Positions 1-6,046 of a DNA stretch of 7,539 bases are shown one piece after another. Source of the DNA: Planktomarina sp. GTDB taxonomy: Bacteria; Pseudomonadota; Alphaproteobacteria; Rhodobacterales; Rhodobacteraceae. Made by a program: the position numbers and the translations under genes. Each line of letters begins with the position of its first letter. Position 1 is the first letter of the stretch. Location: NCBI GenBank assembly GCA_022425445.1, contig JAKMFM010000009.1:1-7539 (forward strand), read 5' to 3'. Below the pieces are notes generated by a model. It made no database searches, was not told the DNA's origin, and worked only from the letters and a program-made list of their open reading frames with translations.

Positions 1-1
1 C

Positions 2-982
2 TATTGGATGACCACAATCGTGCCGCAGGGCGCGTTCAAATCCGTTGCCAAATACGATATCAACAACGACGTCTATTTGACTGAAGCGGTACAGCCCACA
101 CAGACTATCGAAGCGGGCGGCTCCACGACAGTCACATCGCAATTCTTCGCAGGTGCGAAAGAGTGGGAAGTTATCCGCAGCTACCAAAAAGACAAGGGCG
201 TGGATCGCTTCGTCGACAGCATCGATTGGGGTTGGTTCTACTTCTTGACCAAACCAATATTCTGGCTGCTCCATACCATGAACGGTTTCATCGGCAATAT
301 GGGCTGGTCAATCATTGGCTTGACCCTCGTGATCAAAGCCCTGCTCTTGCCCCTGGCTTATAAATCTTATGTCTCTATGGCCCGCATGAAAGAGCTGCAG
401 CCAGAGATGGAAAAACTCAAAGAGCGTGCTGGCGATGACCGGCAAAAAATGCAGCAAGGCATGATGGAGCTTTACAAGAAAAATAAGGTCAATCCTGCCG
501 CAGGCTGCCTGCCCATCTTACCGCAGATCCCAATTTTCTTTTCACTCTATAAAGTGATCTTCGTGACGCTAGAGCTGCGGCACGCCAGCTGGTTCGGTCC
601 ATTCCAAGACCTGTCCGCCCCCGATCCAACCTCGATTATAAATCTGTTTGGCTGGTTGCCTTGGGGCGCGCCAGAGCCTGGATCCATCGTGGCCTTGATC
701 TTGATCGGCATCTTGCCACTTCTTTTGGGCATTTCGATGTGGATGCAGCAAAAACTCAATCCCGCGCCAACAGATCCAACCCAGGCAATGATCTTCGCTT
801 GGATGCCATGGGTGTTTATGTTTATGCTTGGCGGCTTCGCATCAGGGCTCGTGGTCTACTGGATTGCCAACAACACGATCACCTTTATTCAGCAATATTC
901 GATCATGCGCAGCCAAGGGGTCAAACCAGATGTCTTTGGCAATATTAGCAGTGCCTTCAAGCGATCGAAGAAGAAAGGCTGA
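2..982 (+). CDS. yidC: Membrane protein insertase YidC, C-terminal part (5' end outside window)
   Basis: YidC inserts and folds inner-membrane proteins, alone or with the Sec translocon. The reading frame is open to the left edge (a Tyr-Trp pair precedes the first Met at 8), so that Met is internal and the gene is truncated by the window. About 326 residues remain. The first ~65 are the end of the periplasmic beta-rich domain. The conserved five-helix core follows: a hydrophobic helix near residues 85-120 with Lys in LVIKALLLPL (the usual place of the hydrophilic-groove Arg/Lys), a charged cytoplasmic hairpin (MARMKELQPEMEKLKER), the NPAAGCLPILPQIPIFFSLY signature, and later helices ending in GLVVYWIANN. 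The tail is basic (KRSKKKG), as is common for YidC. The family assignment is secure. The next gene begins 1 nt after the stop, so it is probably cotranscribed. Confidence 0.96.
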   Translation, partial: YWMTTIVPQGAFKSVAKYDINNDVYLTEAVQPTQTIEAGGSTTVTSQFFAGAKEWEVIRSYQKDKGVDRFVDSIDWGWFYFLTKPIFWLLHTMNGFIGNMGWSIIGLTLVIKALLLPLAYKSYVSMARMKELQPEMEKLKERAGDDRQKMQQGMMELYKKNKVNPAAGCLPILPQIPIFFSLYKVIFVTLELRHASWFGPFQDLSAPDPTSIINLFGWLPWGAPEPGSIVALILIGILPLLLGISMWMQQKLNPAPTDPTQAMIFAWMPWVFMFMLGGFASGLVVYWIANNTITFIQQYSIMRSQGVKPDVFGNISSAFKRSKKKG

Positions 983-983
983 T

Positions 984-1733
984 ATGCCGCGCGTTACGGA
1001 TATATTCCGCCATCCGCTGAAATCCCATGGACGTGAGACCTTAAAAGAGGTGACATTGTCTCAGGGTGCGGCCATGCCATGGGATCGTCGCTGGGCGGTG
1101 GCCCATGAGGCATCCAAGGCCGATGGCAGCGGGTGGGCATCCTGCGCCAATTTTTCTCGCGGCTCAAAAGCACCCCTCCTTATGGCCATCACTGCGCGGC
1201 TCAATGAAACGGATCAAAGCCTCACCCTATCGCATCCGAATCGCAAGGATTTTACTTTTCAACCTGATGATGAGCGGCAGCTTTCAGGGTTTCTTGCTTG
1301 GGTAAAGCCCTTGGTGCCTGCAGAGCGCGCACAGTCAGCCCGCATTTTGCGCCTTCCCGAGCGTGGCTTTACAGATACCGACTTTCCCTCCATCAGCATC
1401 AACAGCCATGCCTCTTTGCGCACTCTATCCGAGCATATGGGCCAACCGCTGTCGCCGCTTCGCTGGCGCGGCAATCTTTGGATTGATGGGCTTGAACCCT
1501 GGGTTGAGCACAGCTGGGTCGCTCAAAGGTTTCGCATCGGCAGCGTGGTATTTGAAGGCGTGGAGCCAATTGTCCGCTGCCTAGCCACGACCGCCAATCC
1601 AGACACAGGCCTGCGCGACGCAGATACGCTCGGCGCTCTGAATGCGCTGAGCGGTCATCAGGACTTCGGCCTCTATGCCCGCGTGATTGAACCGGGCACA
1701 CTCTCACTCGATGACACGTTGGAGCTGTTATGA
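984..1733 (+). CDS. MOSC-domain protein (probable Moco/sulfur-carrier-like, function unknown)
   Basis: A 249-residue protein with the look of a MOSC (Moco sulfurase C-terminal) protein. The N-terminal stretch IFRHPLKSHGRETL resembles the MOSC_N beta-barrel opening. The C-terminal half carries RWRGNLWIDGL (about 160-170) and RCLATTANPDTG with Cys199, the usual position of the conserved cysteine thought to carry sulfur or bind the cofactor. No signal peptide or membrane segment is visible. I chose the ATG at 984 because an AAAGG lies 5 nt upstream (974-978) and the protein then begins directly with the conserved domain. A longer in-frame opening from 828 would run through yidC. It sits 1 nt after yidC and its stop overlaps the engB start (ATGA), so it is part of that operon. 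The substrate is unknown, and a role in molybdenum-enzyme maturation is only a family-based guess. Confidence 0.85.
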   Translation: MPRVTDIFRHPLKSHGRETLKEVTLSQGAAMPWDRRWAVAHEASKADGSGWASCANFSRGSKAPLLMAITARLNETDQSLTLSHPNRKDFTFQPDDERQLSGFLAWVKPLVPAERAQSARILRLPERGFTDTDFPSISINSHASLRTLSEHMGQPLSPLRWRGNLWIDGLEPWVEHSWVAQRFRIGSVVFEGVEPIVRCLATTANPDTGLRDADTLGALNALSGHQDFGLYARVIEPGTLSLDDTLELL

Positions 1734-2380
1734 TCCTACCTTTCCCGATCGCGGAACCTGAAAGCGAAGCGGCCGCCGAGTTGGGGCGCAAATTGTTTTC
1801 CGGTCCAGTGGACTTTCTCAAAGGTGTGGTTGCTATGGATGGCCTGCCCGATGCCGACCGCGTCGAGGTCTGCTTTGCTGGGCGTTCAAATGTGGGTAAA
1901 TCCAGCTTAATCAATGCACTGACCAATCGCAAAGGCCTGGCCCGCGCCTCCAATACCCCCGGGCGCACGCAAGAGATTAATTTCTTCGAACTGGGCGAAG
2001 CGCGCTATTTGGTCGATCTGCCCGGGTATGGCTACGCCAATGCACCGCTCGCAGTGGTCGAAAAATGGCAACGCCTTCTCAAGAACTACCTCTCTGGCCG
2101 CCCCAACCTGCGCCGAGCCTTTGTATTGATCGACAGCCGACACGGCATCAAACCGGTGGATGAAGAGATCATGCAGCTGATGAACAGATCCGCCCTGACC
2201 TTTCAGGTGGTCATGACCAAAGCCGATAAGATCAAAGACCACGAACGAGATCAGGTACTGGAGCAAGTGCGCGGAAAATTGGCCAAACACCCTGCTGCCT
2301 TCCCAGAACTGATTATTACGAGTTCAGAAAAAGGCGATGGCATCGCCACGTTGCGCGCCGTGATCTCCAGCCTGGAGTAG
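1730..2380 (+). CDS. engB: Ribosome biogenesis GTP-binding protein EngB/YsxC
   Basis: A TRAFAC-class GTPase needed for late assembly of the large ribosomal subunit and, in studied bacteria, for normal division. All the nucleotide-binding motifs are present in this 216-residue protein: G1 GRSNVGKS (51-58), the G2-region TPGRTQ (76-81), G3 DLPG (96-99) followed by YGYA, G4 TKAD (163-166) and G5 SSE (198-200). The ~25-residue N-terminal extension before the G domain is normal for alphaproteobacteria. The ATG overlaps the MOSC stop by 4 nt, with GGAG at 1721-1724 five nt upstream, so translation is probably coupled. The gene ends with a short palindrome (CTCCAG-C-CTGGAG, 2365-2377) that lacks a T-run and is not a convincing terminator. 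Confidence 0.96.
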   Translation: MILPFPIAEPESEAAAELGRKLFSGPVDFLKGVVAMDGLPDADRVEVCFAGRSNVGKSSLINALTNRKGLARASNTPGRTQEINFFELGEARYLVDLPGYGYANAPLAVVEKWQRLLKNYLSGRPNLRRAFVLIDSRHGIKPVDEEIMQLMNRSALTFQVVMTKADKIKDHERDQVLEQVRGKLAKHPAAFPELIITSSEKGDGIATLRAVISSLE

Positions 2381-2401
2381 CTGCACCTCTATAAAACACT
2401 C

Positions 2402-2430
2402 TTGGCAGCACTGCTTGAATTCACTACGCT
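2402..2430 (+). promoter_or_regulatory. Possible sigma-70 promoter upstream of argB
   Basis: In the 79-nt engB-argB gap, TTGGCA (2402-2407) and TACGCT (2425-2430) are separated by 17 nt, a good -35 and a fair -10 at ideal spacing. Transcription would start near 2437, leaving a leader of about 23 nt before argB. This is the only gap of any size in the plus-strand block, which fits a new transcription start here. It is a pattern match only, and short hexamer pairs arise by chance. A TATAAA at 2390-2395 has no matching -35. Confidence 0.35.
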
Positions 2431-2459
2431 TACATTAGCCGGTTCAGAAAGATCACCTC

Positions 2460-3326
2460 ATGAAAAGCGAATGGTTAACCACCGCCAGCACTTTGTCAAA
2501 AGCCTTGCCGTATCTGCAGCGCTATGACGGCGCAACAGTGGTGATAAAATTTGGCGGCCATGCCATGGGCAGTGATGCGGCCATGGAGTCCTTTGCGCGT
2601 GATGTTGTTTTGATGCAGCAGGTGGGGGTGAACCCGGTGATCGTGCACGGCGGCGGGCCGATGATAAACGAGATGCTCAAGCGCCTGGATATACAATCCC
2701 ACTTCGTGGACGGCAAACGTGTCACGGATGCGGCAACGATGGAAGTTGTTGAAATGGTCCTTTCAGGTCGCGTTAACAAGCGGATCGTGCAGGCTATTAA
2801 CGCGCAGGGCGGACGCGCTGTTGGCCTATCCGGCAAGGACGCCAGCTTGATGACCTGCGATGTTGCGGATCCGAAGTTGGGTCTGGTCGGCAAACCGCGC
2901 GATATTGATCCAACTGTTCTGAAAACATTTTTTGACGCGGATATGATTCCGGTCATTGCCCCGCTGGGCGCAGGCGATGCCGGAGAGACCTTCAACATAA
3001 ATGGCGACACAGTTGCCGGCGCCATTGCCGCAGCACTCAAAGCAGACAGGCTTTTGCTTTTGACCGATGTGTCAGGTGTGAAAAATGCCGATGGCGACGT
3101 GCTGACAGAATTGTCGCCAGACAATATCAAAGACTTGACCGAAAAAGGTGTGATTGCAGGAGGCATGATCCCCAAAACCGAAACTGCGCTGGAAGCGATC
3201 GCTGGCGGTGTGCGGGCGGTGGTGATTATCGACGGGCGCGCGCCAAATGCCTGTCTTTTAGAACTGTTCACGGATCACGGAGCAGGATCGTTGATCCGAT
3301 CTCCCGACGCCCCCAAAAGATCATAG
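2460..3326 (+). CDS. argB: Acetylglutamate kinase
   Basis: Phosphorylates N-acetyl-L-glutamate with ATP, the second step of arginine biosynthesis, in the cytoplasm. The 288-residue protein shows the amino-acid-kinase fold motifs in order: VVIKFGGHAM with catalytic Lys30, HGGGP (63-67), GKRVTD (85-90), FNINGDTVAGAIA (178-190), LTDVSGV (201-207) and GGMIPK with Lys239. About 25 residues precede the first beta-strand. This fits the N-terminal helix of the hexameric, arginine-inhibited type of NAGK, and the C-terminal DHGAGSLI region also fits, so feedback inhibition by arginine is likely but inferred. The start has only a weak purine-rich site (AGAAAGA, 2446-2452), 7 nt away. It follows engB after 79 nt, so it may be read through from engB or from its own promoter. 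The next gene starts 14 nt downstream. Confidence 0.96.
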   Translation: MKSEWLTTASTLSKALPYLQRYDGATVVIKFGGHAMGSDAAMESFARDVVLMQQVGVNPVIVHGGGPMINEMLKRLDIQSHFVDGKRVTDAATMEVVEMVLSGRVNKRIVQAINAQGGRAVGLSGKDASLMTCDVADPKLGLVGKPRDIDPTVLKTFFDADMIPVIAPLGAGDAGETFNINGDTVAGAIAAALKADRLLLLTDVSGVKNADGDVLTELSPDNIKDLTEKGVIAGGMIPKTETALEAIAGGVRAVVIIDGRAPNACLLELFTDHGAGSLIRSPDAPKRS

Positions 3327-3340
3327 GGAAGCGCGCACTG

Positions 3341-4132
3341 ATGTCACAAGACGCCCTATTGCGCCTCGCCATATTTCTAGGCCTCTTCGCCATTTTAGCA
3401 GGCATCGAGCATTGGGCTCCGCGCCGGCCTAGACCACAAAAAACGCGGCGCTGGATCACAAATTGGGTCTTTGTCGTGGTCGATACGCTCACCCTGCGGG
3501 CTTTGGCGATATTTCTCCCATTCGCCGCAGTTTTGGCCGCCACGGATGCCAGCGCCCGGGGCTGGGGCCTCCTCAACCTTATAGACCTGCCCAGCTGGAT
3601 CGAATTGATTGTGGTCATCCTGATGATGGATTTTGCCATATGGGTGCAACATTTGCTCAGCCATAAAATCCCGTTGCTCTGGCGCATCCACCGCGTGCAT
3701 CACTCTGATATTGAATTTGATGTCACCACAGCGATCCGGTTCCATCCGGTAGAAATTGCCTTGTCCATGGGATTTAAGATTGGCTTGGTATATCTGCTTG
3801 GCCCCGCGGCCTGGACTGTGGTGGTATTTGAAGTTTTGCTCAATGGATCGGCCATGTTTAATCATGCCAATATCGCATTGCCGCAGAAACTGGATCGGGT
3901 CATCCGCAGTATTTTAGTCACCCCTGACATGCACCGCATTCACCATTCGGTGCATCGCTTTGAACACGATAGCAACTACGGATTTGCCCTATCGTGGTGG
4001 GACCGTTTGTTTGGGACCTATACCCAAAGGCCACAAGACGGGCATAGACAGATGAAAATTGGCCTGCAATGGCAAGATCTCCGCCCCACGCGCCTGATCT
4101 GGTCTCTGGCTCTGCCATTCTTGCGCAAATGA
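3341..4132 (+). CDS. Fatty acid hydroxylase / sterol desaturase family membrane protein
   Basis: A 263-residue integral membrane protein of the sterol desaturase/fatty acid hydroxylase superfamily (di-iron, oxygen-dependent C-H hydroxylation or desaturation of lipids). The histidine clusters expected to bind two irons are visible: HLLSH (104-108), HRVHH (117-121), FHP with His135, FNHAN with His175 and HRIHH (198-202). Hydrophobic segments lie near 5-24, 42-66, 85-103 and 146-168, so the His clusters should face the cytoplasm. The start ATG has AGGGAAG (3325-3331) 9 nt upstream, and this site overlaps the argB stop, which suggests coupling. The stop overlaps the start of the next gene (ATGA). 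The substrate cannot be read from the sequence; bacterial members act on membrane lipids, carotenoids or ornithine lipids. Nothing ties it to arginine synthesis beyond position. Confidence 0.88.
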   Translation: MSQDALLRLAIFLGLFAILAGIEHWAPRRPRPQKTRRWITNWVFVVVDTLTLRALAIFLPFAAVLAATDASARGWGLLNLIDLPSWIELIVVILMMDFAIWVQHLLSHKIPLLWRIHRVHHSDIEFDVTTAIRFHPVEIALSMGFKIGLVYLLGPAAWTVVVFEVLLNGSAMFNHANIALPQKLDRVIRSILVTPDMHRIHHSVHRFEHDSNYGFALSWWDRLFGTYTQRPQDGHRQMKIGLQWQDLRPTRLIWSLALPFLRK

Positions 4133-4749
4133 CATATGACGACCTTCTTTACGGGGTTCAGGCGGAACATTTGACCATCTTCGGAACTCTGCTCGGCGCG
4201 CGCGGCACTATCCTATTGCTCGGGCCACATGAGCCAGGGTTTTGGCCGGCACTTTGTGACAGTCCCGAATGGCAAGATAGCGTGGCGGATCCCGTAGACC
4301 GCTGGTCACGACGTGTGATTACAGGGTTGGCAGATCGGCTTGGCGCGCAGGCGCATTTTCCTTTTGGCACCCAACCGGCTCCATTTCTCACTTGGGCGCT
4401 GGCCAGTGACCACGCCTGGACAAGTCCCGTCGGCATGCTGGTACAGACAGAAGCGGGGCTTATGGTCTCCTATCGCGGCGCTTTGGAATTTGATTGGGAA
4501 ATCCAAACACTCGAAGCGCCAACACAGCCCTGCACCGGATGCGCCGAGCCTTGCATCACCGCCTGCCCAGTTGGCGCGCTGCAAGGCGCCCAATATGATG
4601 TTGAGGCGTGTAGATCCTATGTAAAGTCGGATCCTGAACAACGCTGCCTCTCAGAAGGCTGTCTGGCTCGACGGGCCTGTCCAGTTAGCCAAACCTATGA
4701 GCGTGCCACAGCGCAGTCGGCTTATCACATGCGGGAATTTTTAAATTGA
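4129..4749 (+). CDS. Uncharacterised 4Fe-4S ferredoxin-like protein (two-cluster, QueG-like cysteine domain)
   Basis: A 206-residue soluble protein of unknown function. Eight cysteines fall in the C-terminal third: C135-x2-C-x3-C-x3-C146-P, then C161, C173-x4-C-x5-C184-P. Two CxxxCP-type sets of four suggest two [4Fe-4S] clusters. The first set followed by DVEACRSY resembles the cluster domain of epoxyqueuosine reductase QueG, but the protein is far shorter than QueG and I see no cobalamin-binding domain. The N-terminal ~130 residues hold GTILLLGPHEPGFWP, DRWSRRV, SPVGMLV and VSYRGALEF, which look conserved-protein-like but match no domain I can name. The tail QSAYHMREF is also striking. The start at 4129 overlaps the hydroxylase stop by 4 nt with no good Shine-Dalgarno, implying re-initiation; a longer in-frame opening from 4069 would lie inside the previous gene. 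It could be an electron carrier for the neighbouring di-iron enzyme, but this is speculation. Confidence 0.82.
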   Translation: MTYDDLLYGVQAEHLTIFGTLLGARGTILLLGPHEPGFWPALCDSPEWQDSVADPVDRWSRRVITGLADRLGAQAHFPFGTQPAPFLTWALASDHAWTSPVGMLVQTEAGLMVSYRGALEFDWEIQTLEAPTQPCTGCAEPCITACPVGALQGAQYDVEACRSYVKSDPEQRCLSEGCLARRACPVSQTYERATAQSAYHMREFLN

Positions 4750-5216
4750 AGCTCATATTAATGCGCCACACCCATGCCGACTGGACCCCCGGGCAGGACG
4801 ATCACGCCCGCAATCTCAGCACACGGGGGCAAGATGAAGCGCGCCGACTGGGCTCTTGGCTAGAAACATCAGGACACATGCCAGATCATGCATTGGTGTC
4901 TGATGCCAAACGCACATACCAAAGCTTTGCGGCGCTCGAGCTGACCTGCGCAGTCGACTTAATGGCCCAACTCTATTTGGCGGAGCCTGCCTCTTTGCGC
5001 GCGGCCATCAATGCCCAGTGCCACCACGGGTGCCTATTGCTGCTGGCGCATAATCCCGGCATCGCCGAGCTGGCCAGCACCTTGATCCAAACACCGCCAG
5101 CCCATGCGGCCTTCTACACATATCCGCCCGGCGCAACGCTTGTGCTAAACTGGAAGCACGAAGACGGATCCGCGCAGCTCATTAATTTCATCACGCCAGT
5201 AGATCTTGGGCCATAA
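4746..5216 (+). CDS. SixA-like histidine phosphatase (phosphoglycerate mutase superfamily)
   Basis: A 156-residue member of the histidine phosphatase superfamily, the short SixA-type branch that removes phosphate from phosphohistidine or small phosphoesters in the cytoplasm. Visible active-site elements are RH in LMRHTHADW (Arg7, His8, the phosphate-accepting His), SDAKRTYQS with Arg56, the acidic LYLAEP (Glu80) and AHNPG with the second His (His102). The length matches SixA-type proteins. The start is a TTG at 4746 overlapping the previous stop (TTGA), with GGGAA (4733-4737) 8 nt upstream. The first downstream ATG (4761) would cut off the first beta-strand just before the RH motif, so TTG is preferred. 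The physiological target is unknown: no histidine kinase or phosphotransfer protein is encoded nearby. It is the last gene of the plus-strand cluster. Confidence 0.9.
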   Translation: MKLILMRHTHADWTPGQDDHARNLSTRGQDEARRLGSWLETSGHMPDHALVSDAKRTYQSFAALELTCAVDLMAQLYLAEPASLRAAINAQCHHGCLLLLAHNPGIAELASTLIQTPPAHAAFYTYPPGATLVLNWKHEDGSAQLINFITPVDLGP

Positions 5217-5236
5217 AAAAGGGCCCCGAAGGGCCC
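5215..5236 (-). terminator. Intrinsic terminator of the amino acid ABC transporter operon (UUCG tetraloop)
   Basis: Read on the minus strand, a perfect 6-bp stem GGGCCC / GGGCCC encloses the loop TTCG with a C-G closing pair, giving the very stable cUUCGg tetraloop, followed at once by six T (plus-strand A at 5215-5220). It lies 30 nt after the stop of the transporter ATPase gene. On the plus strand the same hairpin (loop CGAA) begins 4 nt after the phosphatase stop but is followed by GATTCAAAATC with no T-run, so it may be only a weak terminator in that direction. Confidence 0.9.
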
Positions 5237-5266
5237 GATTCAAAATCTTATAGAGTGCACCCTCTG

Positions 5267-6031
5267 CTAGTGGCCCAAAATTTGGCTCAAAAACAATTTT
5301 GTGCGATCTGATTGTGGGTTGTTAAAGAACTCTTCTGGCTCATTTTGTTCGACAATTTGTCCTGCATCCATGAATATCACCCGATTGGCAACCTGGCGTG
5401 CAAACCCCATTTCATGGGTCACGCAGAGCATGGTCATACCGTCTTCGGCCAGTTCGATCATCGTGTCCAGCACCTCTTTGATCATTTCAGGATCAAGCGC
5501 CGAGGTGGGTTCGTCAAACAGCATAATCCGAGGCTTCATACACAAGGAGCGCGCAATCGCCACCCGTTGTTGCTGACCGCCAGAAAGCTGTCCGGGGTAT
5601 TTGTCGGCCTGCTCCGGAATTTTAACCTTCTCAAGAAAGTGCATCGCCGTTTCTTCGGCTTCTTTCTTGGGTATTTTCCGCACCCAAATAGGTGCCAACG
5701 TGCAATTTTCCAAGATTGTCAGATGTGGGAACAGGTTGAAATGTTGAAAGCACATGCCGACCTCAGAGCGCACCTTATCGATGTTTTTCACATCCGAGGA
5801 CAACAACGTCCCGTCAACCGTGATGGATCCCTGTTGATGCTCTTCCAGAGCATTAATACAGCGAATGAGGGTGGATTTGCCAGAGCCAGACGGCCCGCAA
5901 ATCACAATCCGTTCGCCACGCTGCACATCAAGGTTGATGTCGCGCAGCACGTGGAATGTGCCATACCATTTATTCATGTTGTCGATTGAGATTGCGATCT
6001 CATCAGAAACTTTCATTTGGGCTTCAGACAT
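5267..6031 (-). CDS. bztD: Polar amino acid ABC transporter ATP-binding protein (BztD/AapP type)
   Basis: The ATPase that powers import of glutamate, glutamine, aspartate or asparagine-type amino acids through the adjoining permeases, on the cytoplasmic face of the inner membrane. In the 254-residue protein: Walker A GPSGSGKST (46-54), Q-loop FQHFNLFPH (Gln96), signature LSGGQQQR (149-156), Walker B IMLFDEP with Glu174, D-loop SALD (177-180) and H-loop VTHEMG with His206. All are intact. I chose the ATG at 6031 because AAAGGAG lies 8 nt upstream; a TTG two codons earlier (6037) would leave only 2-3 nt. The gene follows the permease stop after 13 nt and ends the operon before a strong terminator. 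The family is certain. Bzt versus Aap naming rests on the long neighbouring permease, and the exact substrates are inferred. Confidence 0.94.
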   Translation of the reverse strand: MSEAQMKVSDEIAISIDNMNKWYGTFHVLRDINLDVQRGERIVICGPSGSGKSTLIRCINALEEHQQGSITVDGTLLSSDVKNIDKVRSEVGMCFQHFNLFPHLTILENCTLAPIWVRKIPKKEAEETAMHFLEKVKIPEQADKYPGQLSGGQQQRVAIARSLCMKPRIMLFDEPTSALDPEMIKEVLDTMIELAEDGMTMLCVTHEMGFARQVANRVIFMDAGQIVEQNEPEEFFNNPQSDRTKLFLSQILGH

Positions 6032-6039
6032 TCTCAAAG

Positions 6040-6046
6040 CTCCTTT
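6040..6046 (-). promoter_or_regulatory. Ribosome binding site of bztD, overlapping the bztC stop
   Basis: AAAGGAG on the minus strand, 8 nt before the ATG at 6031. Its first two A bases belong to the TAA stop of the upstream permease (6045-6047), so ribosomes finishing the permease cover this site. It decides the ATG start over the TTG at 6037. Confidence 0.85.

Noticed and set aside
1399..1968. Long minus-strand open frame across the MOSC and engB genes
   Set aside because: It is antisense to two well-supported genes, has a low-complexity Arg/Ser-rich composition and matches no family I recognise.
2365..2377. Palindrome CTCCAG-C-CTGGAG at the end of engB, as a terminator
   Set aside because: It lies within the coding end, has at most a 5-bp stem with a 3-nt loop, and is followed by TAGCTGCACCTCT with no T-run.
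2402..2418. Sigma-54-like element (TTGGCA ... GCTTGAA) upstream of argB
   Set aside because: The GG and GC dinucleotides are about 9 nt apart rather than the required spacing of 12, so it does not fit a -24/-12 promoter; the sigma-70 reading is better.
2522..3271. 249-codon minus-strand open frame antisense to argB
   Set aside because: Its Ser/Thr/Ala/Pro-rich product is a typical shadow of the codon bias of argB, and all ArgB motifs are on the plus strand.
5252..5265. Small inverted repeat AGAG-TGCACC-CTCT between the ATPase stop and the terminator
   Set aside because: Only a 4-bp stem with no T-run; too weak to call beside the clear terminator at 5215-5236.
5312..5989. 225-codon plus-strand open frame opposite the ABC ATPase gene
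   Set aside because: The opposite strand encodes a complete ATPase with every motif; this frame's His/Arg/Phe-rich product looks like a shadow.
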